The position numbers were made by a program, and so were the translations under genes. The notes under the pieces are model-generated. The model saw only the letters and a list, made by a program, of their open reading frames with translations. It made no database searches and had not been told where the DNA came from. Of a DNA stretch of 35,008 nucleotides, positions 1 to 7,706 are shown piece after piece. Source of the stretch: an uncultured Akkermansia sp. Its GTDB lineage: Bacteria; Verrucomicrobiota; Verrucomicrobiia; Verrucomicrobiales; Akkermansiaceae. The stretch lies in NCBI GenBank assembly GCA_947629715.1, contig CANRET010000020.1, positions 1 to 35,008 of the forward strand, written 5' to 3'. Numbering within the stretch: position 1 is the first letter of the stretch; the number at the start of each line of letters is the position of its first letter.

Positions 1-93
1 AAAGTGCCACTCCAGAGGCTGAGACTGAGGGCAACGTGGGATACGGATGTACTGGATGATATATTGTTTGGCAACGATTTAGAGCATAAATGA
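1..93 (+). CDS. Possible 3' end of an upstream gene (partial)
   Basis: The first frame is open from the window edge to a TGA at 91-93 and encodes 30 residues ending in an acidic stretch (DVLDDILFGNDLEHK). Frame 3 is also open, to a TGA at 57-59, so the choice rests only on length and on a composition that looks protein-like. There are too few residues to assign a family. The ~100 bases after it hold no clear terminator. Confidence 0.3.
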   Translation, partial: KVPLQRLRLRATWDTDVLDDILFGNDLEHK

Positions 94-164
94 ACCTCTC
101 GTCTCCTCCCTTAAGATGAATTCAATTTTCTAATGCGGTTGCCCTGCGGATTCATTCGCTAGAC

Positions 165-193
165 TTGCTCTTGCGGGAGAGGTGTGTTACACT
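165..193 (+). promoter_or_regulatory. Promoter of panC (leaderless type)
   Basis: The -35 box is TTGCTC (165-170) and the -10 box is TACACT (188-193), with a 17-bp spacer. Only six bases separate the -10 box from the panC ATG at 200, so transcription should start at or within a few bases of the start codon. A GTG start at 182 would lie inside the promoter and is unlikely. Confidence 0.6.
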
Positions 194-199
194 GGGCGC

Positions 200-1060
200 A
201 TGCGCACAGTGACGACAAAACGAGAGTTGCGCGCGGCTTTGGCGCAGAATGAGGCGACGCCGCGAGTTTTGGTGCCCACCATGGGAGCGTTGCACGTCGG
301 TCATGCATCCTTATTGCGGCAGGCTCGAGAGTTGGCAGGGACTCGGGGGTGTGTGGTGGCTTCTGTTTTTTTAAACCCCACTCAATTCAACCAAGCGGAG
401 GATTTAGAGGCATACCCGCGTACGCCCCAACAGGATGCCGATTTATGTGAGGCGTGCGGCGTGGATATTCTTTTCATGCCGGACGCGCAGCAAATGTACG
501 GCGATGATCGTACGGTGAGTGTGCATGAAGGGGAGCTTTCCCGGACGCTGTGCGGAGCGAGCAGACCGGGGCATTTTGACGGCGTATGCCTGGTTGTTGC
601 GAAGTTGTTTAACTTGGTTCAGCCTACGGATGCCATTTTTGGCGAGAAGGACTATCAGCAGCTTGCCGTGTTACGTCGTATGGTACGTGATTTGGATTTT
701 CCCATCACCTTGCACGCGGCACCCATCGTGCGCGAGAAGGATGGGTTGGCGGTTTCCAGCCGCAATGTGCGGCTCAGCTCAGAGTGCCGAAAGCTCGCGC
801 CGCAGCTGTATGCCTCCCTGCAGTCAGCAGCCGAGGCATACCGGAGAGGAGCGACGGTCGGTGCGACATGCGAGCAGGTGAAGCGACAACTTGAGATGCT
901 TTCCGGGGTAAAGATCGATTATGTGCAACTTGTCCATCCGGTGACCTTGCGTTCCATGGCGGTAGAATCTGTCGGCGAGTTTCCTGCACTGCTGGCTGCC
1001 GCCGTGTTTTTTGGAGGGGTGCGTCTCATAGATAACATACAGATACCATCGTTCTCATGA
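200..1060 (+). CDS. panC: Pantothenate synthetase
   Basis: PanC condenses pantoate and beta-alanine using ATP to make pantothenate, the vitamin B5 precursor of coenzyme A, in the cytosol. The 286-residue protein has the family's nucleotidyltransferase signature PTMGALHVGH at residues 26-35 (the HIGH-like motif), then PTQFN, GEKDYQQL and the substrate loop VSSRN. Its length is normal for the family. I chose ATG 200 over the in-frame GTG at 182 because it matches the usual N-terminus (MRTVTTKRELR) and because the promoter -10 box overlaps the longer version. The stop overlaps the next start as ATGA, so translation of the downstream ATPase is probably coupled. No panB or panD lies in the window. 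Confidence 0.95.
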   Translation: MRTVTTKRELRAALAQNEATPRVLVPTMGALHVGHASLLRQARELAGTRGCVVASVFLNPTQFNQAEDLEAYPRTPQQDADLCEACGVDILFMPDAQQMYGDDRTVSVHEGELSRTLCGASRPGHFDGVCLVVAKLFNLVQPTDAIFGEKDYQQLAVLRRMVRDLDFPITLHAAPIVREKDGLAVSSRNVRLSSECRKLAPQLYASLQSAAEAYRRGATVGATCEQVKRQLEMLSGVKIDYVQLVHPVTLRSMAVESVGEFPALLAAAVFFGGVRLIDNIQIPSFS

Positions 1061-1713
1061 TTCAAGCAACTGATCTGCATTGCAGCTATTTCATCGGCAA
1101 GAACACCGTAGAGGTTTTGCACGGGCTCAACTTGCACATTGCTCCACGAGAAAAAGTATTTCTTTGCGGACCGAGCGGCGCCGGTAAGACCACACTTATG
1201 TACACGCTGGCCGGGTTAGAGCAACCGCAGAGCGGGCGCGTGGTTGTAGATGGGCAGGATATTTACGGACTCTCCTTACGCAAACGAGCTCTCTTCCGGA
1301 ATCAAACCATGGGTTTCGTGTTCCAGAATTACATGCTCATGCCGGAACTCACGGCTCTGGAAAATGCATCTCTCGCTACGGCGATTGCCGGACAGGAGGC
1401 TACGGAACGTGTATTGACTCTCATGGATCGTGTGGGGTTGTCGGCTCGCTTGCACCATCTCCCCTCCGAACTCTCCGGAGGGGAGCAACAGCGTGTGGCC
1501 ATCGTGCGTGCGCTTGCCCATGATCCGGCCATTATTTTCGCGGACGAACCGACCGGCAACCTTGATTCGCGCAATGGCGGGCAAATTCTTCAGCTCCTGT
1601 TCTCTCTGGCCGAGGAGAGCGGCAAGACGTTGGTTATTGTGACACACGATTCGCAAATTGCCGCTATGGGCGATCGTGTCCTGATGATTCGTGACGGAGT
1701 TGTGGAGGGGTGA
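1057..1713 (+). CDS. ABC transporter ATPase, LolD/MacB type
   Basis: This 218-residue ATPase has Walker A GPSGAGKT (38-45), the Q-loop segment [11 protein letters not shown], the signature LSGGEQQR (139-146), Walker B AIIFADEP (from about 158) and the switch histidine in VIVTHDS. The GNLDSRNG D-loop and overall length fit the LolD/FtsE/MacB subfamily, which drives lipoprotein release or export with a FtsX-like permease. No permease gene is adjacent: panC lies upstream and an OmpH-like gene follows. Its partner must be encoded elsewhere, or upstream beyond panC. The ATGA overlap with panC suggests they share an mRNA. Its family is clear; naming it lolD would be a guess. Confidence 0.9.
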   Translation: MIQATDLHCSYFIGKNTVEVLHGLNLHIAPREKVFLCGPSGAGKTTLMYTLAGLEQPQSGRVVVDGQDIYGLSLRKRALFRNQTMGFVFQNYMLMPELTALENASLATAIAGQEATERVLTLMDRVGLSARLHHLPSELSGGEQQRVAIVRALAHDPAIIFADEPTGNLDSRNGGQILQLLFSLAEESGKTLVIVTHDSQIAAMGDRVLMIRDGVVEG

Positions 1714-1760
1714 TTCCGGGACTGTATGACGTTTTTTTACCGATTCTCCGATTGTAGTGC

Positions 1761-1790
1761 TTGACCGGGCAGCTCTTTCGGGTGTAGAAT
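1761..1790 (+). promoter_or_regulatory. Promoter of the ompH-lpxD gene run
   Basis: The -35 box is TTGACC (1761-1766), preceded by GC, and the -10 box is TAGAAT (1785-1790), with an 18-bp spacer. The predicted start near 1797 gives a leader of about 20 nt before the ATG at 1820. No Shine-Dalgarno motif is visible in the leader. Confidence 0.6.
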
Positions 1791-1819
1791 AGCCGCGTTC
1801 AACGATCTTTCGCATCATT

Positions 1820-2497
1820 ATGAAAAGGTTCGCTACTACGTTATCCATGTTTGCAGTTGTTGTCGGTTCTTTGGCCTCTTTGGCCTCTGCAGAGGTAAAG
1901 ATTGCCTCTGTGAACATGAGCGAGCTGCATATCATGTTCTACAAGCGCGTGGACGCTGAGAATAGTTTGCGCAAGCAGACTGAGGCTGTCCGCGAGGAAA
2001 TTGTTCAGCGACAAGAGAAAGTGAAAGCGCTGGGGCAGCAGATGCTCAGCATTGAGAAGCAGGCGGATCCCACGCTTTCTGAAGCGGCCGTGAAGAAACT
2101 GCGTGAGCAGTACTCCTCGGTAAAAAATGAGTACGAGGCTGAACTTCGAGAGTATGAGACATTTGTGAAGCGTCGCCAGCTTCTGCTCAATGATGTTCGC
2201 GCGAGGGAGAGTATGCTGCTTTTGCGCGAGATGAGTGAAGTCGTGCGGGCTGTGGCAGCGGAAGAAGGTTTAGATATTGTGCTGGACAGTTCTGCGATCA
2301 GTCAGACTCTCGGTGGAAGCGTTTTCCCGTACGTTAAACCTTCCATGGATATCACGGAGAAAGTGCTCAAACGCTTGAATGCAGATGCCCCTGATGATTT
2401 TGATGCTCAAGCGGAGTTGCAGCGTTTCCGTGCGGCCATAAAAGGAGAACAGAATGACAGCCCTGCGGGGGAGAAGCAAGAGCAGCCTGCTGAGTAG
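1820..2497 (+). CDS. OmpH/Skp-family periplasmic chaperone
   Basis: The 225-residue product has a signal peptide (MKRFATT..., hydrophobic to about residue 20, likely cleavage after ASA at 24). A long charged helical region at about 43-150 follows, as in the coiled-coil arms of Skp, then a conserved-looking segment around AAEEGLDIVLDSSAI. Skp-like proteins hold unfolded outer-membrane proteins in the periplasm. The family assignment is strengthened by the lpxD gene directly downstream, an arrangement common in Gram-negative bacteria. The C-terminal tail is acidic and Gln/Glu-rich and is longer than in E. coli Skp. bamA, often next to this pair, is not in the window. Confidence 0.85.
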   Translation: MKRFATTLSMFAVVVGSLASLASAEVKIASVNMSELHIMFYKRVDAENSLRKQTEAVREEIVQRQEKVKALGQQMLSIEKQADPTLSEAAVKKLREQYSSVKNEYEAELREYETFVKRRQLLLNDVRARESMLLLREMSEVVRAVAAEEGLDIVLDSSAISQTLGGSVFPYVKPSMDITEKVLKRLNADAPDDFDAQAELQRFRAAIKGEQNDSPAGEKQEQPAE

Positions 2498-2567
2498 AAT
2501 CGTGAATTGCGGGGCGAGGCCTCTCGCTGCTGCGTGCCCTGAGCTTTTCTGACCGGAACTCCCACGC

Positions 2568-3641
2568 ATGACTCTCTCCGTAGCGGAAGTGTTGAAACTC
2601 ACGGGAGGCGCTTTGGTTTCCCCTGCGCGACTGCAGGATGTGCCGGACATCACTGGCGTAGCCACGTTGGCAGATGCCGGTGTCGGGGAGGCGGCGTTTT
2701 TGGGCAATGAGAAGTATTACAAGGATTATCTGGCTACCCACGCATCGCTTGTCCTGGTACCGCCGTCGGTCCCGGACCACCCGGATGGGGTGGTTCTCAT
2801 CGAGGTTGATAATCCTTCATTGGCGTTCAACGCTTTGGTGGACGTCTTTCTGAGGGTGGCTAATGACTTTGAGCCGGGAATACATCCCACGGCGGTGGTG
2901 GATCCCACAGCGCAATTGGACGCTGCAAAGGTGCGCGTGCAAGCCGGGGCGGTCATTGAAGCTGGAGCTAAGATTGGCAATGGCTCGGATATCGGTCCGG
3001 GATGCGTCATTGGCAAGCATGCCGAACTCGGTGAACATTGTCGTTTGTATGCTCGGGTTGTAGTGCGTGAGCGTTGCATTCTTGGAAACCATGTGGTGGT
3101 GCAGCCCGGAGCCGTCATCGGATCGGATGGCTTTGGCTTCCTGCTCAATAAGGAGACGGGACGGTATGAAACCGTGGATCAAGTGGGGATCGTGGTGATT
3201 GAGGACTGTGTCGATATAGGGGCCAACACGACCATTGATCGTGCACGCTTTGGGCGTACCGTCATCGGGGAGGGATCCAAGATTGATAATCTCGTACAAA
3301 TAGGTCATAACGTGACGGTTGGAAAACATACCGTCATTGTATCGCAGAGCGGCGTTGCCGGCAGCTCTCACTTGGGTGACTACGTAACCGTGGCGGCTCA
3401 GTGCGGTATTGCCGGGCACCTTCATATTGGCGATCAGGCTATTTTAGCGGCGCGCACAGGAGTTATGGCGGATTTGGAGGGCGGCCGTGCATACTTTGGG
3501 TCGCCGAGTGCGCCGTTTAAGGAGGCCATGAGGCAGTCAGCGGCCGTTCGTAAATTACCCGAGGCCCTCAAAGTTGTGCAAGCGCTTAAAAAGGAAGCGG
3601 AGGAACTGCGCGCTCGCCTCAGTAAACGTAAGTTTTTTTGA
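2568..3641 (+). CDS. lpxD: UDP-3-O-acylglucosamine N-acyltransferase
   Basis: LpxD transfers the second acyl chain, from acyl-ACP to UDP-3-O-acylglucosamine, in lipid A synthesis. The 357-residue protein has the N-terminal uridine-binding region (1-100), then a left-handed beta-helix of hexapeptide repeats (about 105-315). The catalytic His is in QIGHN (H247), and SQSGVAGSS and FGSPSAPFKE motifs follow. A C-terminal helix, 330-357, should pack in the trimer. Length and motif order match the family. It lies 70 nt after the OmpH-like gene, and its TGA overlaps a TTG/ATG start region of the Nudix gene. Its presence shows that the organism makes LPS or a related glycolipid. Confidence 0.95.
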   Translation: MTLSVAEVLKLTGGALVSPARLQDVPDITGVATLADAGVGEAAFLGNEKYYKDYLATHASLVLVPPSVPDHPDGVVLIEVDNPSLAFNALVDVFLRVANDFEPGIHPTAVVDPTAQLDAAKVRVQAGAVIEAGAKIGNGSDIGPGCVIGKHAELGEHCRLYARVVVRERCILGNHVVVQPGAVIGSDGFGFLLNKETGRYETVDQVGIVVIEDCVDIGANTTIDRARFGRTVIGEGSKIDNLVQIGHNVTVGKHTVIVSQSGVAGSSHLGDYVTVAAQCGIAGHLHIGDQAILAARTGVMADLEGGRAYFGSPSAPFKEAMRQSAAVRKLPEALKVVQALKKEAEELRARLSKRKFF

Positions 3642-3649
3642 GTGCCCTT

Positions 3650-4126
3650 ATGTTCTCCTCTGAACTGTACCGTCCGAATGCTGCAATCATCTATCGTCGC
3701 AGCAACGGCGATGTGTTGATATGTGAGCGAGTCAAACCTGAAGGCGCTTGGCAGTTCCCGCAAGGAGGGGTGAAGAAGGGAGAGTCTCCGCGTGATGCAG
3801 CGTGCCGGGAGGGCATGGAGGAGACAGGTTTTCGTCCCAACGAATACGATATCGTAGAGGAACACGGCCCGTATCGTTACGACTATCCGCCTGCCGAGAG
3901 AGAGCGCGTGCTGCGCAAACGCGGTATTCCATACGCTGGCCAGGAGCAGCGTTATTTCTTGTGTCACATGCACGATGACACTGCGGAACCCTGGCTCGAC
4001 AACAAAGAATTTCGCGCCTACCGATGGGTAAAGCCCGAGGAGTTTGATTTGGATTGCTTGCCTGACTTTAAGCAATCGGTTTACCGCCGTGTGTTGCAGG
4101 ATTTTTTTGGTATCCGTAAACCGTGA
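3650..4126 (+). CDS. rppH: Nudix hydrolase, RNA 5'-pyrophosphohydrolase-like
   Basis: This is a small Nudix protein (158 residues from ATG 3650; a TTG at 3638 overlapping the lpxD stop would add four). The Nudix box runs from G39 to F61 with E45, R53-E54 and E57-E58, which bind the catalytic metals. The position after RE is Gly (G55), where the consensus has a hydrophobic residue. The opening YRPNAAIIYRR, the WQFPQGGV context and the ending YRRVLQDFF are like RppH and the plant-type Ap4A hydrolases. The family removes pyrophosphate from triphosphorylated RNA 5' ends, starting mRNA decay, or cleaves dinucleoside polyphosphates. Sequence alone does not decide between these. Confidence 0.8.
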   Translation: MFSSELYRPNAAIIYRRSNGDVLICERVKPEGAWQFPQGGVKKGESPRDAACREGMEETGFRPNEYDIVEEHGPYRYDYPPAERERVLRKRGIPYAGQEQRYFLCHMHDDTAEPWLDNKEFRAYRWVKPEEFDLDCLPDFKQSVYRRVLQDFFGIRKP

Positions 4127-4791
4127 GGATGCAGCCGATAGCTCATATTCGATCTCCCTACGCAGAAAAATTTGGAGTGCCGCGCCAAGCTGGGCTTGCA
4201 CCGCACGTGGTTGCGTCCGTCGTTTTTGTCCCTGGAATTTCGCAGGACTTTGTGCGCGGACTGGAAACTTTTTCACACATCTGGCTACTGTGGGAATTTC
4301 ACTGCGTTGAGACTCGGACTATTTGCCCCACCGTACGACCACCACGTTTGGGAGGCAACAAGCGCATCGGAGTCTTTGCTTCTCGCTCTCCTTTTCGCCC
4401 CAATCCCATAGGCCTGTCTGCCGTGCGTTTGTTGGCGGTGCAGCCGGGACCGGAACTTCGTGTAGCCGGTGCAGATTTGGTGGATGGCACACCCATCTAC
4501 GATATCAAGCCTTACTTGGCTTACGCCGACAGCATACCCGATGCAAAGTCAGGCTATGTGTCGGCGGCGCCGCATGAGTCGTTGCGTGTGGAATTCCCGG
4601 CTAAGTTACCCGAAGGACTTGAACCGGACTACATTGCCGCGCTGAGAGAGTCTCTTGAGCAGGATCCTCGGCCTGCTTATCAGAAGGATCCCGATCGTGT
4701 GTACCACATGATATTGAATCCCTGTGAACTTGACTTCTCTGTGAGTGATGGAACATTGCGCGTGATCTCCATTCGTCGCCTGCCATGTTGA
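4123..4791 (+). CDS. trmO: TrmO/TsaA-family tRNA methyltransferase
   Basis: TrmO methylates N6 of threonylcarbamoyladenosine at position 37 of ANN-decoding tRNAs, using S-adenosylmethionine. The 222-residue protein shows the family hallmark SRSPFRPNPIGLS at 87-99, the N-terminal PIAHIRSPY strand, DGTPIYDIKPYL in the middle, and a C-terminal region with DRVYHMILN. GTG 4123 overlaps the Nudix stop as GTGA; an ATG at 4129 is the alternative start, two codons in. Neither has a clear ribosome binding site, so translational coupling is likely. The family call is firm. The exact tRNA substrate is inferred from characterised relatives. Confidence 0.88.
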   Translation: MRMQPIAHIRSPYAEKFGVPRQAGLAPHVVASVVFVPGISQDFVRGLETFSHIWLLWEFHCVETRTICPTVRPPRLGGNKRIGVFASRSPFRPNPIGLSAVRLLAVQPGPELRVAGADLVDGTPIYDIKPYLAYADSIPDAKSGYVSAAPHESLRVEFPAKLPEGLEPDYIAALRESLEQDPRPAYQKDPDRVYHMILNPCELDFSVSDGTLRVISIRRLPC

Positions 4792-5858
4792 TGCTTGAAA
4801 AAGTTTTTGCAGAACATCCGGCATATCGTCCCGGAGCCGGAGAAGCGTTGTGTGTGTGTTACTGTGGTGAAGTCGTTGCCCATCTCACGGCTGGTGAACG
4901 AGCGTCAGGAGAGGAGTGGACAGAAGACACGTTGGTTCCTGTGTTCTCTGCTACCAAGACTGCCTCTGCGGCATGCTTTCTACAAGCATTGGACGAACAA
5001 GGAGAATCGCCTCAGCTGCGCCTGGGTGAACTTTGGCCCCGCTTCCCGGCGCCAAACTGCACCGTAGAGCAGCTGCTCTCTCATCAGGTAGGGTTGGCTG
5101 CCTGGGATGTCCCGGCTCCTATGCATGATTTGGAAGCATGTCGCGCGGCTGTGGAGAGCAGTCGGCCGCTTTGGTCACCGCCCAATCATGGCTACCATCC
5201 GCACACTTTAGGACCTATGTTGGATATTCTGATGTTGTCTCTTTGTAAGATGCGCATCGGAGAATTTTGGGAATCCCGCATTCGCCGTCCTTTAGGGCTG
5301 GATTTCTACATTGGTTTGCCGGAGGAATTGGCGGGTCGAGTGGCCCTTCTTCAGGCACCACGATTGCACGGCTCCATGCCCGACACGCCTTTTTACCGTG
5401 CGTACTTCGATCCCGCATCTCCTATAAATCGTGCCTTCAATTGTGTGACCGGTCTCGCTTCACTGCGCCAAATGAATTCCTCTTACGGTCTGTCCTGCGC
5501 ATGCCCCGCGCGCGGTGGCATTGCATCTGCCCGGGGATTGGCCTTGTTTTATCAGACGTTGCTGGGAAAACTACCAAGTGTGCAGTTTGATCCGCATGTG
5601 CAGGAGTGGATGAGTCGCCCGGTTGTTCGGGGATGGGACCTGACTCTGCTCTGCAACACTTCGTTTACTTGTGGAGCCATGTGCGAACCGGGGGAATTGT
5701 TCGGTCGCGGAGGCTTCGGACACGCCGGGGCAGGAGGTTCTCACGCTTTTACTGATCCGACGACAGGCTATTCCTTCGCTTACGTCACTAACGCCATGCA
5801 GCTTGGCATCCTTCCCGGAGAGCGCGTACTCCGTCTTATTGAAGCCCTCGAAGCGTGA
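4791..5858 (+). CDS. Beta-lactamase-fold serine hydrolase (class C/esterase type)
   Basis: This is a serine hydrolase of the class C beta-lactamase/DD-peptidase/esterase superfamily, about 355 residues. The nucleophile motif is SATK (Ser at about residue 53). The tyrosine motif is in NHGYHPHTLG (about 132-141), and a GHAGAGGSHAF segment near residue 320 corresponds to the third (HxG/KTG-like) motif. No signal peptide is visible, so it probably acts in the cytosol, as an esterase or peptidase rather than a drug-inactivating lactamase. ATG 4791 shares its A with the trmO stop; an ATG at 4785 in the same frame is also possible. It is the last gene before a strong terminator. The natural substrate is unknown. 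Confidence 0.8.
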   Translation: MLEKVFAEHPAYRPGAGEALCVCYCGEVVAHLTAGERASGEEWTEDTLVPVFSATKTASAACFLQALDEQGESPQLRLGELWPRFPAPNCTVEQLLSHQVGLAAWDVPAPMHDLEACRAAVESSRPLWSPPNHGYHPHTLGPMLDILMLSLCKMRIGEFWESRIRRPLGLDFYIGLPEELAGRVALLQAPRLHGSMPDTPFYRAYFDPASPINRAFNCVTGLASLRQMNSSYGLSCACPARGGIASARGLALFYQTLLGKLPSVQFDPHVQEWMSRPVVRGWDLTLLCNTSFTCGAMCEPGELFGRGGFGHAGAGGSHAFTDPTTGYSFAYVTNAMQLGILPGERVLRLIEALEA

Positions 5859-5873
5859 TACGCTCCCGAACGT

Positions 5874-5901
5874 AAAAAGCCCTGCGCATGCAGGGCTTTT
5901 T
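5874..5901. terminator. Bidirectional intrinsic terminator
   Basis: A 12-bp perfect stem (AAAAAGCCCTGC with GCAGGGCTTTTT) closes a GCAT loop. A run of Ts follows on each strand. It sits between the + strand serine hydrolase and the leftward initiator tRNA, so it can end both transcripts. Confidence 0.9.
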
Positions 5902-5905
5902 GTAG

Positions 5906-5979
<74 letters not shown>

Positions 5980-6013
5980 ATTAAGAGGACCCCGCCGGAA
6001 CGGGGACGGGGGA

Positions 6014-6042
6014 AGTATAGAGATCTGGCGTCGGGATGTCAA
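6014..6042 (-). promoter_or_regulatory. Promoter of the initiator tRNA
   Basis: Read on the minus strand, TTGACA (6037-6042) and TATACT (6014-6019) are separated by 17 bp. The -35 box is preceded by GGC. The tRNA 5' end at 5979 lies about 35 bases downstream of the -10 box. This is a near-consensus promoter suited to a stable RNA. Confidence 0.8.
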
Positions 6043-6083
6043 GCCTGAAATTAAAAAAAAATAAAGTGGGAGATTCAAGGAGC

Positions 6084-6112
6084 TTGACAAGAGGAAGAAA
6101 GACGGGTAGGAT
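6084..6112 (+). promoter_or_regulatory. Promoter of gcvTHP (leaderless type)
   Basis: TTGACA (6084-6089), a 17-bp spacer and TAGGAT (6107-6112). Seven bases separate the -10 box from a GTG at 6120. Transcription should therefore begin at the start codon. This leaves no room for a 5' leader, and so no glycine riboswitch. Confidence 0.7.
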
Positions 6113-6119
6113 TGGCGCC

Positions 6120-7202
6120 GTGAACGAAGAAGAAATAAAAAGCACGCCGCTGTGCGAGAAGCACAAGGAGCTTGGAGCGAAGATGACGCCCTTTGCAGGG
6201 TGGTTGATGCCGGTGCAGTACACGGGGATTTTGGAGGAGCACCACAGCGTACGCAATGCGTGTGGCGTGTTTGACATATCGCACATGGGGCAGTTCCATG
6301 TACATGGCGAAGGGGCGACGGAGTGGCTTAACGGGATGTTCACGAATAATCTGCATAAGCTCACGGATGGCGTAGGGCAGTATTCGATGATGCTCAATGA
6401 GCGTGGCGGTGTGATTGACGATTTGATTGTTTATCGTCTGGCTGCGGAGGATTATTTCATCGTGGTGAATGCCTCAATGATTGACGAAGATTTTGCATGG
6501 CTGGGTGCGCACAAGCCTGCGGGTGTGGTGTTGGAGAATTTGAGTGCGGATTACGTGGGCTTGGCAGTGCAGGGACCAAAGTGCGAGGAAGTGTTTGCGG
6601 GAATGTGCCCGGGGAAGAGTTTGCCGGAGCGCAACGGTATCCGCAAAATTGAGGTTGATGGCGATGAACTCATCCTATGCCGCACCGGCTATACCGGGGA
6701 GAATGGGTTTGAGATGTTCTGTCCGGCAGCGCAAGGGGTGAAATGGTTTGAGAAAGTGATGGCAAGTGGAGCGAAGCCCTGTGGATTGGGGGCGCGTGAC
6801 AGTTTGCGCCTGGAGATGTGCTATTCGCTGAACGGTTCAGATTTGTCGCCGGAGAAGACGCCGCTGGAGGCGGGACTCTCTTGGTGCTGCGATTTGAGCA
6901 AGGACTTCATCGGTGTGGAAACATTGCGCAACCAGAAAGAGAACGGGAGGCCCACGGCGCTGGTGGCCATTGAATACACCGGCAAGGGCGCGCCTCCACG
7001 GCACGGGTATGCGGTGCAGCTGCCGGATGGCACGCCGCTGGGTGAGCTGTGCAGCGGTGTGCTCTCGCCGACGCTTGGCAAAGGTATAGCTATGGCTTAC
7101 GTGCCGATACAGCACGGTAAGGTCGGCACGGAAGTACAGGTGATGGTGCGTGGCAAGGCCGTGCCGGCACAGATCGTTAAAAAGCCTTTCCTCAAAAAAT
7201 AA
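6120..7202 (+). CDS. gcvT: Glycine cleavage system T protein (aminomethyltransferase)
   Basis: GcvT releases ammonia from the aminomethyl group carried on lipoyl-GcvH and passes the methylene to tetrahydrofolate. From GTG 6120 the protein has 360 residues, beginning VNEEEIKSTPLCEKHKELGAKM, which aligns with the usual GcvT N-terminus. Family features are PFAGWLMPVQY, GVFDISHMGQ, a central CRTGYTGENGFE, LGARDSLRLEM, and GYA...GTPLGELCSGVLSP near the C-terminus. An ATG at 6036 is in frame but would put the promoter inside the gene and add 28 residues with no counterpart in the family, so I rejected it. It is first in the T-H-P order with 30 nt to gcvH. Confidence 0.95.
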   Translation: MNEEEIKSTPLCEKHKELGAKMTPFAGWLMPVQYTGILEEHHSVRNACGVFDISHMGQFHVHGEGATEWLNGMFTNNLHKLTDGVGQYSMMLNERGGVIDDLIVYRLAAEDYFIVVNASMIDEDFAWLGAHKPAGVVLENLSADYVGLAVQGPKCEEVFAGMCPGKSLPERNGIRKIEVDGDELILCRTGYTGENGFEMFCPAAQGVKWFEKVMASGAKPCGLGARDSLRLEMCYSLNGSDLSPEKTPLEAGLSWCCDLSKDFIGVETLRNQKENGRPTALVAIEYTGKGAPPRHGYAVQLPDGTPLGELCSGVLSPTLGKGIAMAYVPIQHGKVGTEVQVMVRGKAVPAQIVKKPFLKK

Positions 7203-7232
7203 AGAACACTCTAACCCCAAAACATTCCGAAT

Positions 7233-7616
7233 ATGAGCACAGTACCTCAAGACAACAAATACTCCTCCGAGCATGAATGGGTGAGTCCCGCTGCAGATGG
7301 CGTGGTGACTATTGGCATTACCGACTTTGCGCAGTCTGAGTTGGGTGATGTGGTGTATGTGGACCTGCCGGAGGTAGGCAGCACCTTTGCCGCCGGCGAC
7401 GCCATCGGGGCGGTGGAGTCTGTGAAGGCAGCATCGGATGTGTACACTCCTGTATCTGGTGAAATTGTGGAAGTAAACGAGGAGCTGGGTAATGAGCCGG
7501 GCACGGTGAACAAGGACGCTTTCGGCAGCGGCTGGATTTGCAAGATTCGCCTGAGCGCACCGGATGAACTGGACGGTCTGATGGATGCGGCGGCATACAG
7601 CGATTTCTGCAAATAA
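7233..7616 (+). CDS. gcvH: Glycine cleavage system H protein
   Basis: GcvH is the lipoyl carrier that shuttles the aminomethyl intermediate between the P, T and L proteins. The 127-residue sequence has the standard layout: EHEWV near the start, GITDFAQSELGDVVYVDLP, then the lipoylation motif GAVESVKAASDVY, with the attachment lysine at K65, and the C-terminal GSGWICKIRL. Length is normal. The ATG at 7233 follows a short A/C-rich leader without a Shine-Dalgarno sequence. No lpd or lipoate synthesis gene is in the window, so the L protein and lipoylation enzymes are encoded elsewhere. Confidence 0.97.
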   Translation: MSTVPQDNKYSSEHEWVSPAADGVVTIGITDFAQSELGDVVYVDLPEVGSTFAAGDAIGAVESVKAASDVYTPVSGEIVEVNEELGNEPGTVNKDAFGSGWICKIRLSAPDELDGLMDAAAYSDFCK

Positions 7617-7706
7617 AGAGCGTGATTTTTACACCGGGCGCGGGAGTTTGCCAACACAAGGCTCCTGCGCCTGACTTTTGTCTCCTTTTCAATCACACAA
7701 CAGATT

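Noticed and set aside
1276..1935. Minus-strand ORF (219 codons) over the ABC ATPase and ompH start
   Set aside because: It crosses the ompH promoter and both known genes; no motif.
4791..5858. Antibiotic-resistance beta-lactamase
   Set aside because: The superfamily motifs are present, but there is no signal peptide and the gene sits in a housekeeping operon, so an esterase or peptidase role is more likely.
6036..6119. ATG at 6036 as the gcvT start
   Set aside because: It would contain the -35/-10 boxes and add 28 residues not found in the family.
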